Shown here: positions 28,333-36,991 of the stretch, in pieces
How positions within the stretch are numbered: position 1 is the stretch's first letter
Layout: every line of letters starts with the position of its first letter
Origin: Trichocoleus sp. FACHB-46
Lineage (GTDB): Bacteria; Cyanobacteriota; Cyanobacteriia; FACHB-46
Length of the DNA stretch: 64,000 nucleotides
Assembly (NCBI RefSeq): GCF_014695385.1
Contig: NZ_JACJOD010000034.1
Location: 62,001-126,000, forward strand
Reading direction: 5' to 3'
The notes under the pieces: model-generated
The model's input: the letters and a program-made list of their open reading frames with translations, nothing else
What the model was told of the DNA's origin: nothing
The model's database searches: none
Made by a program: the position numbers and the translations under genes

Positions 28333-29481
28333 TTAATCGGAAATCACTTCCAAGCTTACTTTCACTTGATGCTGGCAAGTTTTATTAAAAGCTTCTTCAA
28401 TTTTGGGTAACCAGCGTTGATTCACCCGAAATAAGGCACTAGAGCTAATGCCAATTCTGGCTTGATGACCATCAAAAGATAAGAGGCGGCTCTGCTGACG
28501 TAGCAAAGATTGAGTACTAGGAGGCCGTAACTGGCCTAGAACTTTTTGCCAGAGTTGATTTAAATCTAAAGGTAGTTCTGCTGATGAGTGGGGAGGTAAT
28601 ACAGGAATCTGAGGCTCTTGTTGCTGAGCTTTTAGCTCTTGAATCGCTGCTTCTAAGCTGGTTAGTTGTTCCCAAGATAGAGGACACTGCCACGAACCAA
28701 TTTGAATAGAGAGTGAAGAATTAGCGGATTCTGAGGTGTAATCCAATTGAGCTTTGGAAGAGTTGAACTGTAAAGATTGGGCTTGAATAAACTCGATAAA
28801 ACTGCGTAGTCCCCCACTATACAGCAGGTCTTCTAAACCCAAAACTGCTTGTCCATCTTGTAATTGGATCATTCCAGTTGGCAGGAAACCCGCTAAAAAC
28901 AAATGGTATTCGGGTTGGGCTTCGTTCACTTCTTCCCGAATCCAAATACAAACCACTACAGAGTTTTTTTCAACTTCGGCTTTACTAACCACCCACTGAA
29001 TTTTGTTGGCTTTGGTGTGGCAAGCTTTGACCTGAATACTGATTGCTGGATTGGCGGCTAAACGCAAATATCCAATGGGAAATAAATCCCCCGTCAAATA
29101 ACGGCTGAGATATTGATAACTGCGAATATAGGTAATAAATAGCTTCCATTGCCGAGCATCAAAAGCCTCACTCGTATCATTACCTGTGATATCGCGATAG
29201 CTACCTTTCGCAACTAAATTACTCAACTGTCTTTTAATGACAGATTCACCCAGCTTCCCTGTTAAATGCTTAATAAAAACATCATGTACCGGGGCGGTGT
29301 TTTTATAACGCTCAGCCAACAGCCAGGAGGCATCTCGGAGTTGCTTAAGCTTTTGACTACTGACAAACGCTAATTCACTAAACTGATTTTCGACCTCGCA
29401 AAATAGCAGATTTTCTGTCCCAGACTTGAACCGCTTAATAAAGTCAGCCTGTTGGGATCTCAGCAATGTTTTCCAATCCAT
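28333..29481 (-). CDS. PD-(D/E)XK-like nuclease fused to DnaX-tau-like C-terminus (putative)
   Basis: ATG 29481 gives 382 residues (an upstream TTG is possible). The N-terminal half has GKLGESVIKRQL (an early Glu), a variable part, and AISIQVKACHTKANKIQWVV with the Q-x-K core, then VVVCIWIREE and HLFLAGFLPTGMI. This pattern is typical of restriction-endonuclease-like (Mrr/DUF4365-type) folds. The C-terminal 75 residues (LWQKVLGQLRPPSTQSLL, ARIGISSSALFRVN, LPKIEEAFNKTCQHQVKVSL) resemble the conserved end of cyanobacterial DnaX, the tau subunit of the clamp loader. No AAA+ domain is present. The gene follows ubiD by 49 bases on the same strand. Both assignments are by eye. Confidence 0.5.
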   Translation of the reverse strand: MDWKTLLRSQQADFIKRFKSGTENLLFCEVENQFSELAFVSSQKLKQLRDASWLLAERYKNTAPVHDVFIKHLTGKLGESVIKRQLSNLVAKGSYRDITGNDTSEAFDARQWKLFITYIRSYQYLSRYLTGDLFPIGYLRLAANPAISIQVKACHTKANKIQWVVSKAEVEKNSVVVCIWIREEVNEAQPEYHLFLAGFLPTGMIQLQDGQAVLGLEDLLYSGGLRSFIEFIQAQSLQFNSSKAQLDYTSESANSSLSIQIGSWQCPLSWEQLTSLEAAIQELKAQQQEPQIPVLPPHSSAELPLDLNQLWQKVLGQLRPPSTQSLLRQQSRLLSFDGHQARIGISSSALFRVNQRWLPKIEEAFNKTCQHQVKVSLEVISD

Positions 29482-29530
29482 GCTCAGGGGTCTCAGCGAT
29501 CGCAAATCTAGACTGAAAACTAGAGAGTAG

Positions 29531-31039
29531 CTAGCGCATATCGTAACCGAACAAGTTCGGATTCACCTCGCCCAATTGCAAATTTGCGAGACCATATTCT
29601 GCCCAACGGCGATCGACCATGGCTGCGGTATCTGGGTCAGACTCCAAAGCCGCGCCCCATTCATGGTTGGTTTCGGGTGGGATCTTGGTTGTGGCATCAA
29701 TGCCCATCCGACCGCCTAGCCCAATCTTTTCGCTAGCAAAATCGAGCGTATCGAAAGGCGTTTCCGGCAGAATAAACACATCCCGCACCGGATCAACTTT
29801 AGAAGTAATCGCCCAGACCACTTGGCGCGGATCACGAATATTGATGCTCTTATCCACCACAATCACAAATTTGGTGTAGGTGAACTGAGGCAGCGCACTC
29901 CAAAACGCCAACGCTGCCCGCCGCGCCTGACCTGGATAAGCTTTGTCAATGGAAATGATGGCCGCTTTGTAGCTCAGAGCTTCCATCGGCAAGAAGAAAT
30001 CGACAATCTCAGAAACTTGTTGTCGCAGAATCGGGGTGTAAATCCGGTTCAGCGCGATCGCCATCATCGCTTCTTCTTTGGGGGGGCGACCACTAAACGT
30101 GGTGAGGTAGATCGGGTCTTTGCGCTGGGTGACGCAGTGGAAGCGAACCAAAGGCGAATCTTCTACCCCGCCGTAATAACCCATGTGATCCCCAAAAGGC
30201 CCATCCGATAGCATTTCACCGGGGGTAATCGTACCTTCTAAGACAAATTCAGAATCCGCCGGAACTTCGAGGTCCACAGTTTTACACTTCGCCAGATTCA
30301 CCCCAGAACCGCCATACAGCCCTGCAAACAGCCATTCTGACAGGTCTACTGGGATTGGCGTAGCTGCTGCCATGATGATGAGTGGATCGACACCTAGGGC
30401 GATCGCCACTTCCAGCTTTTTGCCTCGCTCTGCCGCTTTGCGTAAATGACGTGCCCCACCCCGGACCGACAGCCAATGCACCGTCATCGTTTTGTTCGAT
30501 TGCAGTTGCAGCCGATAGACGCCGACATTGGGAGTCCCAGTTTCGCAGTCTTTGGTAATTACCAAGCCCAGCGTGATGATCTTGCCTGCATCCCCACAAT
30601 AGGGGCGAATCATTGGGATTTGGTTGAGGTCTAATTCATCTTCGTGGAGCACCACTTGCTGACAAGGCGGAAACAAATCTCGCCCTGGTTTGGCCCGCAA
30701 CACATCAAATAGAACTTTGCCGAACTCCACCGCTTGTGCAATCTTCTTAGGTGGCTTGGGTTGTTGCAACATACTGAGCTTTTTACCCAAAGCCTCTAGT
30801 TCTTCGGGTTGCTCCATGTTCATGGCCCAGCAGATGCGCTCCACCGTCCCCATCGTGTTGACAGCGACCGAATAGGGAGAACCTTTGACGTTCTCGAACA
30901 GTAGGGCTGGCCCGCCTTGCTGCAACATTCGATTAGAAATTTCAGCAATTTCTAGGTCTGGGTCAACCAGGGCAGAAATGCGTTTGAGTTGCCCTCGCTG
31001 CTCTAACTGTTTTAAGAATCCCCGCAGGTCTCGCGCCAT
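29531..31039 (-). CDS. ubiD: UbiD-family (prenylated-FMN) decarboxylase
   Basis: The 502-residue protein starts at ATG 31039 (MARDLRGFLKQLEQRGQLKR); ten upstream codons are not needed. It has UbiD landmarks: NVGVYRLQLQSNKTMTVHWL, VAIALGVDPLIIMAAATPIP, EFVLEGTITPGEMLSDGPFGDHMGYYGG and KIGLGGRMGIDATTKIPPE. The Arg and Glu residues around the prenylated flavin (R, E and the DGPFGDH region) are present. In cyanobacteria the enzyme is a candidate for removing the carboxylate of prenylated 4-hydroxybenzoate in plastoquinone synthesis. The partner flavin prenyltransferase ubiX is not in the window. The HPPD-like gene lies 2 kb away. Confidence 0.9.
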   Translation of the reverse strand: MARDLRGFLKQLEQRGQLKRISALVDPDLEIAEISNRMLQQGGPALLFENVKGSPYSVAVNTMGTVERICWAMNMEQPEELEALGKKLSMLQQPKPPKKIAQAVEFGKVLFDVLRAKPGRDLFPPCQQVVLHEDELDLNQIPMIRPYCGDAGKIITLGLVITKDCETGTPNVGVYRLQLQSNKTMTVHWLSVRGGARHLRKAAERGKKLEVAIALGVDPLIIMAAATPIPVDLSEWLFAGLYGGSGVNLAKCKTVDLEVPADSEFVLEGTITPGEMLSDGPFGDHMGYYGGVEDSPLVRFHCVTQRKDPIYLTTFSGRPPKEEAMMAIALNRIYTPILRQQVSEIVDFFLPMEALSYKAAIISIDKAYPGQARRAALAFWSALPQFTYTKFVIVVDKSINIRDPRQVVWAITSKVDPVRDVFILPETPFDTLDFASEKIGLGGRMGIDATTKIPPETNHEWGAALESDPDTAAMVDRRWAEYGLANLQLGEVNPNLFGYDMR

Positions 31040-31236
31040 GATTAAGATGTGTAAACCGTCCTCTCTCATTATGCGGCGAAACCTGGCTACTATTCGCTGA
31101 GAGAGGGAATTGAGCGTTTAATGATAAATTATGTCTCTCTAATGCCGTGCCAGACTGCGTGATGGGTAGCATAGTGCCAGATTCGTGCGCCTGATTGAGC
31201 GCTTTAGGTTCCCCTCTGGCAAGTGCGACGTTCGTT

Positions 31237-32028
31237 ATGACCATTCAAAAACTTCCGCTCGAAGCCGTACAGAAAGTCAGGCAGTACATCAAAAGCAACC
31301 TGGCACTTCCAGAATCAGAGAACTACCCCAAGCCTCAAACTTTGTTTGATACCAGCGAGGAACCGCCAGAGCCAGAGTCTCTAGACGCGCTGGGCGATTT
31401 GTTTAAGTTTGCCAGTCTTCCTGAAGAAGAAACCCCTTCACCCAATACAGAAGGGCATTGGTTTGTGAGCGCCGTCAATCCAGGCTCAACCTTGCTAAAG
31501 CTGCCAGGATTAAAGCTAAAACCAAACTTTCGCTTAGCTGGCTATCTGTATCGAGTCCCAGAAGGGGGAGCTGGATCGATTTGGGCTTTACCAGAAGAAT
31601 TTAGTACGACCGCCCAACTAGAACAAGCTTTGGCTGCTAGTGGCGATCGCGCTCAGCCACCTCAACCTAGCGGTGCTCTAGTAGATTTTATGGAGGCTGT
31701 GGAGGGCGATCGCTCGCCTTCGTCTTATCTAGTGGCTTCCATCCTCAGACGAGAACTCCAAGAGTTTGGCGTCCTCGGAAAATACTGTGAATGGAGCCAT
31801 CACCATCTGATCAATACGATTCCGCCTCAGATCAAATGGCAATGGCGTAAGGAAGCTCCCAAAGATCTAATGCCTAAAGTGGCAAGCTTCCCAGATGGTC
31901 GGGTCGCCGTTGAGTTCTTTACCTGTCGAGTTGTGCCTCCGGTGGCTATCTTCCGACATCTCGATCAATACGTAGCGGGTAACTACAAAGCTACCTGTGC
32001 CGATCAAGCCTTAGCGATCAAGGTTTGA
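31237..32028 (+). CDS. Conserved cyanobacterial protein of unknown function
   Basis: From ATG 31237 the protein has 263 residues (MTIQKLPLEAVQKVRQYIKS); an in-frame TTG upstream adds 14 residues and is unlikely. The sequence is soluble and acidic near residues 40-80 (EEPPEPESLDALGDLF). Later parts carry WFVSAVNPGSTLLKLPGL, GSIWALPEEFST, and the end KWQWRKEAPKDLMPKVASF...VEFFTCRVVPPVAIFRHLDQY. No signal peptide, membrane segment or catalytic motif is seen. It is divergent from ubiD and convergent with the RodZ-like gene (7 bases apart). I do not recognise the family. Confidence 0.75.
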   Translation: MTIQKLPLEAVQKVRQYIKSNLALPESENYPKPQTLFDTSEEPPEPESLDALGDLFKFASLPEEETPSPNTEGHWFVSAVNPGSTLLKLPGLKLKPNFRLAGYLYRVPEGGAGSIWALPEEFSTTAQLEQALAASGDRAQPPQPSGALVDFMEAVEGDRSPSSYLVASILRRELQEFGVLGKYCEWSHHHLINTIPPQIKWQWRKEAPKDLMPKVASFPDGRVAVEFFTCRVVPPVAIFRHLDQYVAGNYKATCADQALAIKV

Positions 32029-32035
32029 GATCACC

Positions 32036-32890
32036 TTAAAGCCGTGTCGGTTCAGCTAGAGAATTAGGCGTAACCGTTACCTGCTTGACTTCACCCACTT
32101 TGCCCAATGGCTGAGCGGGGCCGCGATTCATTGTCAGGACCACTCCCCCAGCATTTCCCGCTAGCAAGGTGAATTGTTTTTGAGCAGTCCAAGTTTTCTG
32201 AGTCCCTTGGGGTAAAGTGCCCTCGAAGGCTCTTTTGCCATCCACAGTCACTTCCACCCAAGATTCCTGGGTTAGGTTCACAGCAGCCTCAATGGGTGCA
32301 GCAGTGCGCGGAGTTGTGGGTGACTTAGCTGCTGTTGCAGGTTGAGTTGCTTTTTTGGCTGACTGCAAGGCTGCTGGTTTTTGCTCCGGTTTTTGCCCTA
32401 GCTTTTGACTTTGGACTTGTCCTGGTTTCTGCGCTGGCAAATTGGGTGTCGTGGGTTTGGGTCGGTTCAGCAGCGAGATTGCACCTAGGATTAGAACTGC
32501 GATCGCTAACCCCGCACTCCCCGCCAAAACTGTGGGGCGGGGCAGCTTTTCCAGCTTAGAGAGCACAGATTGTCCAGATAGTTTTGTCTGAGGCTCTGGT
32601 TCCGAAACTTCTGGTGGCGGTGGGGGAGCGGCTTCTAAAGGAAAGGTCTGAGCTAAAGCGGTACCATCTAAACCGACTAGATCGCCATAGCGACGAATAA
32701 ATCCTTGAATGAACACAGGTTCGGGCAACAGATCCGTCTCACCTGCATCTAATGCCCGTAGCAGCCGCAAAGGGATATAAGTTTTAGCCGCCACTTGTTC
32801 TAGGGTAATCCCCTGGGCTTCACGCGCTTGGCGCAACTGGGTGCTGATGGCTTGCAGCTTTTCAACCTGATTTGGATCTAAAGGATTCAC
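32036..32890 (-). CDS. RodZ-like helix-turn-helix membrane protein
   Basis: The 284-residue protein starts with GTG 32890. Its order is an N-terminal helix-turn-helix domain (residues 12-80; LRQAREAQGITLEQVAAKTYIPLRLLRALDAGE), a Pro-rich linker, one membrane helix (about 122-143; VLAGSAGLAIAVLILGAISLL), a long Pro/Lys/Gln linker and a C-terminal DUF4115-like beta domain (about 205-284; SWVEVTVDGKRAFEGTLPQGTQKTW). This is the RodZ architecture. RodZ links MreB to cell shape in rods. No mre genes are adjacent, so the shape role is by family only. Confidence 0.82.
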   Translation of the reverse strand: MNPLDPNQVEKLQAISTQLRQAREAQGITLEQVAAKTYIPLRLLRALDAGETDLLPEPVFIQGFIRRYGDLVGLDGTALAQTFPLEAAPPPPPEVSEPEPQTKLSGQSVLSKLEKLPRPTVLAGSAGLAIAVLILGAISLLNRPKPTTPNLPAQKPGQVQSQKLGQKPEQKPAALQSAKKATQPATAAKSPTTPRTAAPIEAAVNLTQESWVEVTVDGKRAFEGTLPQGTQKTWTAQKQFTLLAGNAGGVVLTMNRGPAQPLGKVGEVKQVTVTPNSLAEPTRL

Positions 32891-33150
32891 CGGATTTTCC
32901 TACCCAGGACTACACACAGCTGGTAATCGAGAATTCTAGCGACTCATCACTGACCTTTCTCCAGCAGGATACCAGTCTGAGGGATTAAAGGAAACACAAC
33001 TGCTAAGGCCTCACTGGATTTGACTGTATTTGGCCCAAACCAGTATTTAGCCGAAACAACAAACAGAATTATTTCTTGAGAGAGAACGCTGATTTCTGTA
33101 AACAAAGGGAGAATTTACAGGCAAGCTTGGGCACTGGGATTTCAGGGTTT

Positions 33151-34227
33151 ATGAAAATCGATCATGTCCATTTTTATGTGGAAGATGCTACAGCCTCACG
33201 GGACTGGTTTGAACAAACGTTAGGATTTCAATCTGTAGCTGCGATCGCTCAGTCAGACACCCTAACCGAAGTTGTACAGCATGGTTCGATTTACTTTGTG
33301 CTGTCTTCTCCCCTGAGTGACACTAGCCCCGTAGCTCAATTTTTACAGCAGCATCCTCCTGGTGTCGTGGATGTCGCCTTTCTGGTTCAGGATTTGGCGG
33401 AGGTCATGTCACGAGCGATCGCCCAGGGTGCTCAAGTGCTAGAACCTATGCAACAGCAGCAGCAAACACAAGGTTGTCTTCAGTGGAGCCAAATTGCGGC
33501 TTGGGGCAGTCTGAGACACACCTTGTTGCAGCGATCCGGTTTAACTTCGCTATTGCCGCTAGGAAACGAATTGGGAAACTGTGAGCCAGTCGCTTTAACT
33601 TTCACCCAAATTGATCACGCTGTTTTGAACGTTGGCATGAGTGAGCTAGAACCCGCGATCGCCTGGTATGAAAGAGTTTTAGGATTTCAGCCCCAACAGC
33701 AATTTGCCATTCAAACCGAGTACTCCGGGTTACGCAGCCAAGTATTGGTGCATCCAGAGGGGGGAGCCCAGCTGCCGATTAATGAACCCACCTCTGCCAG
33801 TTCACAAATTCAAGAGTTTCTCGACTTGAATCGTGGCCCTGGCATCCAACACATTGCTTTGCAAACGGATGATATTGTGGCCGCGATCGCTCAACTACGA
33901 CAAAGGGAGCTATCCCTGCTGTCAGTGCCCAAAACTTACTATACCCAGCTCCAGCAGCGCCCCGGATTTGATCTAGCTGCCACGGATTGGCAAGCGATTA
34001 CTAAGCAGCAAATTCTGGTGGATTGGCAATCGGAAGTCTCTCCAGCTCTACTGCTACAAACTTTTACCCAACCGATTTTTAGGCAACCCACTTTCTTTTT
34101 TGAGCTAATTGAGCGACAAATTTACAGCCGCAACGGCCAAGTACAACAAGCTCAGGGGTTTGGCGAAGGCAATTTTCGTGCCTTATTTGAAGCAGTAGAG
34201 CGAGAACAACTGAAACGCCTCTCTTAG
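33151..34227 (+). CDS. 4-hydroxyphenylpyruvate dioxygenase-like protein
   Basis: It would convert 4-hydroxyphenylpyruvate to homogentisate, the ring precursor of tocopherol. From ATG 33151 the protein has 358 residues in two vicinal-oxygen-chelate halves: IDHVHFYVEDATASRDWFEQTLGF at the N-terminus and QIDHAVLNVGMSELEPAIAWYERVLGF in the C-terminal half. Iron ligands are likely the His of QIDHAV, the His of GIQHIALQTDDI and the Glu of FFFELIERQ. The C-terminal motif FGEGNFRALFEAVEREQ is typical of HPPD. The family has relatives acting on other 2-oxoacids, such as hydroxymandelate synthase, so the substrate is a family-based inference. An upstream in-frame ATG at 33076 lacks similarity. Confidence 0.85.
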   Translation: MKIDHVHFYVEDATASRDWFEQTLGFQSVAAIAQSDTLTEVVQHGSIYFVLSSPLSDTSPVAQFLQQHPPGVVDVAFLVQDLAEVMSRAIAQGAQVLEPMQQQQQTQGCLQWSQIAAWGSLRHTLLQRSGLTSLLPLGNELGNCEPVALTFTQIDHAVLNVGMSELEPAIAWYERVLGFQPQQQFAIQTEYSGLRSQVLVHPEGGAQLPINEPTSASSQIQEFLDLNRGPGIQHIALQTDDIVAAIAQLRQRELSLLSVPKTYYTQLQQRPGFDLAATDWQAITKQQILVDWQSEVSPALLLQTFTQPIFRQPTFFFELIERQIYSRNGQVQQAQGFGEGNFRALFEAVEREQLKRLS

Positions 34228-34330
34228 CCTTAAATCGTTCCTTGGGGGGACATCCTTAGGCAGCCGTAGGCAGGTGATGAGATTTGCAGTACTGGGTACA
34301 AAAAGTTAACAGAATCTTTTCGCGCTGCCA

Positions 34331-35044
34331 ATGCTAAGGCTCATTACCGACTTCGACGGTCCGATCATGGATGTTTCCGATCGGTACTACCTCGTTTATC
34401 AATATTGCTTAAATCAGGCAAAACGCTCTGGACAAACAGTTCAGACACTTTCCAAAGCAGAATTTTGGCGGCTCAAGCGATCGCGCGTCCCTGAACCACA
34501 AATTGGTTTACGCTCCGGGTTAGACGCAGCCCAATCCGTCGAGTTTGCTAGGTTGCGTCGTACCACCATTCACACCTTGCCCTACTTAGCTTATGACAGC
34601 TTGATCCCCGGTTCTGTCGCCGCCTTAGAGCGCATCCAACAAGCAGGCGCTGACATTGCCATCATGACCATGCGCCGCACTTGGGAGCTGAAGTATGTCT
34701 TTCAGCGCTACGACTTAGAGCGATTCTTTCCTGCTGATCGCTGCTACTGCCTCAGCGACAACTACATCAAGAACAGCGATGTCAAAGAAAAGCCACTACT
34801 CATGGCCCAAGCGATCCAGGAGTTACCCCCCGCTAGCGAAACCTGGATGGTCGGCGATACTGAAGCAGATATTGTGGCGGCTCAGACCTATGGAGTCAAG
34901 GTAATTGCTGTCCTGAGTGGTATCCGCGATCGCGCCCAGCTTGAGCTATATCAGCCCACCTTGATTGTCAACAACCTGAGTGAAGCTGTAGAAGTGATGC
35001 TTGATCAGTTTTGGCAACAAACGGGGCAAATGAACATTGCCTAA
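34331..35044 (+). CDS. HAD-family hydrolase
   Basis: The 237-residue protein carries HAD motif I as ITDFDGPIMDVSD (nucleophile Asp near residue 8), motif II in IAIMTMRRTWE (Thr), a conserved Lys in KEKPLLMAQA, and motif IV MVGDTEADIVAAQTYG. The helical cap between motifs I and II is a type-I cap as in phosphoglycolate phosphatase-like enzymes. Motif I has Gly-Pro in place of the common Gly-Thr, which is tolerated in some relatives. The substrate is unknown. Its stop overlaps the convergent CPP1-like gene by four bases. Confidence 0.82.
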   Translation: MLRLITDFDGPIMDVSDRYYLVYQYCLNQAKRSGQTVQTLSKAEFWRLKRSRVPEPQIGLRSGLDAAQSVEFARLRRTTIHTLPYLAYDSLIPGSVAALERIQQAGADIAIMTMRRTWELKYVFQRYDLERFFPADRCYCLSDNYIKNSDVKEKPLLMAQAIQELPPASETWMVGDTEADIVAAQTYGVKVIAVLSGIRDRAQLELYQPTLIVNNLSEAVEVMLDQFWQQTGQMNIA

Positions 35045-35652
35045 CGCAAAAAGCTACTAATCAGCCAGAGCAGCAACAAAGTAACCCAAGATGCAAAAGC
35101 ATTGCTATCAATGCTGAGGGCAGCCAGTGGCGTTGCCAAGAAAGGAAATAGCTGTAGACCTATAACAATCCCTAAAGTAGAACCAACCAACGTCAGCAAG
35201 AAGACCCGAAAAAACTTGTGCTCCTTGCGGTTCAGAAAGTACAAACTTACCCCAACACCTAGAGCTAAAGCCAAACCAGGAGCGTACAAACTCAACGCAC
35301 CCAAACCCGCAAACAAAGTGGCAGGCCAGAGCACATCCGAGCGGCTAGGAGTATCTAAAACTAGAAGATTCTGTAACCAAGCTGGCGCTTTGGAAGCAGG
35401 CGCAGGCGCTACCGCAGGAGGAGCAGGCGTAATCTTCTCAGGAAACCGAATCCGATCGGGCACCTTGATCCGACCCTCTTGGCGCATCCGTAGGCGATCC
35501 ATCAAAATCGCATCATAGGATGCCTCAATCATTTCTACTCGCTTGCGATCGCTAGCATGCTCTTCTACTAGGCGATTGCGAGCATCTTGGATTTCATCAA
35601 ACGAAGCGCTCTCATTCAACCCAAGCGTTTCGTAGGGATTGTGATCACTCAT
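35041..35652 (-). CDS. CPP1-like J-domain-related membrane protein (DUF3353)
   Basis: The 203-residue protein has an N-terminal J-like region (residues 6-70; NPYETLGLNESASFDEIQDA) lacking the HPD tripeptide, so it should not stimulate Hsp70 in the usual way. A linker rich in Pro/Ala follows, then three or four membrane helices (about 103-200; LWPATLFAGLGALSLY, VFLLTLVGSTLGIVIG, ASWVTLLLLWLISSFL). This matches plant and cyanobacterial CPP1/CDF1-like proteins, in which the plant member stabilises protochlorophyllide oxidoreductase. The cyanobacterial role is inferred. It is probably a thylakoid or inner-membrane protein. Confidence 0.85.
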   Translation of the reverse strand: MSDHNPYETLGLNESASFDEIQDARNRLVEEHASDRKRVEMIEASYDAILMDRLRMRQEGRIKVPDRIRFPEKITPAPPAVAPAPASKAPAWLQNLLVLDTPSRSDVLWPATLFAGLGALSLYAPGLALALGVGVSLYFLNRKEHKFFRVFLLTLVGSTLGIVIGLQLFPFLATPLAALSIDSNAFASWVTLLLLWLISSFLR

Positions 35653-36141
35653 CTCAAACCTCCGAGACCCCCACTATACTCAATTATGATCTGCAACAGG
35701 AAAAATAAAATTAGCGAGCAGCCAGTGCAAGCCTCGATCGCCCCCGTCGGAACTTCTAGAAACAAGTGTAACCGCCAATCCCTATTCTCTGGCTAGAGTC
35801 TCACAGCGGCCACTGACAATTCATCACTTTAACTTCATTAATCGGGCCAAAGTAACGCGCAGACTTAATCAATTAGCAGAAAAATCTCCAAAAAATGTCA
35901 CAAATTAAAACATGAACCCCAGAAGGCAAAAAGATCAGTTAATTTGAGGTGTCCCACGACTGCTGATTTCGCCCAAACGATTGGCAGTCAGCCATTCCCT
36001 GTAGATAATTGTCTAAAATGCTAGTTGCATCATCCTAGTGCGACTTTATTGTCAATCTAAAGTCCCGAGTAGTGCCCCACTTCCTATCCTAATTGTTCCA
36101 GTAATTTGTTCTCTGTAGATCTACAGTTTTAGTGCAAAGTT
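35653..36141. other. Intergenic stretch upstream of the OmpR-type regulator (489 bp)
   Basis: It separates the divergent CPP1-like gene and response regulator. It contains two CTGTAGAT octamers (35999-36006 and within the 36113-36126 palindrome) and is otherwise AT-rich with no credible gene. The promoter of the regulator should lie in its last 150 bases. Confidence 0.55.
36113..36126. promoter_or_regulatory. Perfect 14-bp palindrome next to the response-regulator start
   Basis: CTGTAGATCTACAG ends 15 bases before ATG 36142, and a single CTGTAGAT half copy occurs at 35999-36006. It could be an operator or a leader hairpin. A link to the regulator itself is inference. Confidence 0.35.
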
Positions 36142-36867
36142 ATGGCCATGGCCCCCGCCAATAAAATTCTGGTTGTTGATGATGATCCTGCGGTTCGTAA
36201 TTTGATTCACCGCTTCTTAGCCAAACAGAACTACCAAATGGAGTCGGCAGAAGATGGTAAGACTGCCCTCACTCTCTTTGAACAGTTCGACCCTGACTTA
36301 GTAATTCTGGATGTCAATCTGCCCGATGCAAACGGCTACAACCTGTGCCAGGAAATGCAGGGTCGCACGAATGTGTTTGTCTTGATGCTGACGAGTCGCA
36401 CAGATGAGGCCGATAAAATTAGAGGCTTTTCTCAAGGGGCCGATGACTACATCACCAAGCCTTTCAGCTTGGGTGAGCTAGGCGTACGAGTCGAGGCACT
36501 TTTACGACGAATTCGAGAGCGCACCCCAGCAGAGCAACAGTGTCTAGTATTCGACAAACTAGTGATTGACCCCGTACGGCGCGAAGTCACCCTTAACAGC
36601 GATATTGTGCCGCTCACGGCTCTGGAATTTGACTTGCTACATTTTTTAGCCGCTCATCCCGGTCGGGTTTGGCGACGGGCAGAACTGATTCAAGAAGTTT
36701 GGGACTACGAGTATGTAGGGGATCAGCGGGTCGTTGATGTCCACATTGGTCAGATCCGCAAAAAAATCGAGGTGGACACGAGCCAACCTAATTTGATTCA
36801 GACAGTGCGGGGCGTGGGCTACAAGTTTGAAGCACCGCTGGCCGAGAAGCAAGCTGGAAGTGCTTAA
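36142..36867 (+). CDS. OmpR/PhoB-family response regulator
   Basis: The 241-residue protein has a receiver domain (residues 8-125; ILVVDDDPAVRN acidic pocket, phosphoacceptor Asp in LVILDVNLPDANG, Thr in MLTSRT, Lys in YITKPFSLGEL) and a winged-helix DNA-binding domain (about 140-232; LTALEFDLLHFLAAHPGRVWRRAEL, VVDVHIGQIRKKIE, IQTVRGVGYKF). Starts at ATG 36142 or 36148 are both possible. It is 124 bases from the stop of the convergent histidine kinase, which may or may not be its partner. I cannot tie it to RpaA, RpaB or another named regulator. Confidence 0.93.
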   Translation: MAMAPANKILVVDDDPAVRNLIHRFLAKQNYQMESAEDGKTALTLFEQFDPDLVILDVNLPDANGYNLCQEMQGRTNVFVLMLTSRTDEADKIRGFSQGADDYITKPFSLGELGVRVEALLRRIRERTPAEQQCLVFDKLVIDPVRREVTLNSDIVPLTALEFDLLHFLAAHPGRVWRRAELIQEVWDYEYVGDQRVVDVHIGQIRKKIEVDTSQPNLIQTVRGVGYKFEAPLAEKQAGSA

Positions 36868-36991
36868 GCGCCACCCACTATCAACCGAGTATCAGAGGAG
36901 CACGCATCACCAACTTGCGACTCACCTAACTTTTGAGCCTTGGCTCATTGCACTCTAAAAGGCGGAGATCAGGGTGTACTCCTCCTAACTC

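Noticed and set aside
26768-29495. HIP1-free stretch as sole proof of transfer
   Set aside because: Other gaps of 1.5 to 2.2 kb occur (for example in treY and at 43.6-45.7 kb), so the gap only supports, and does not prove, foreign origin.
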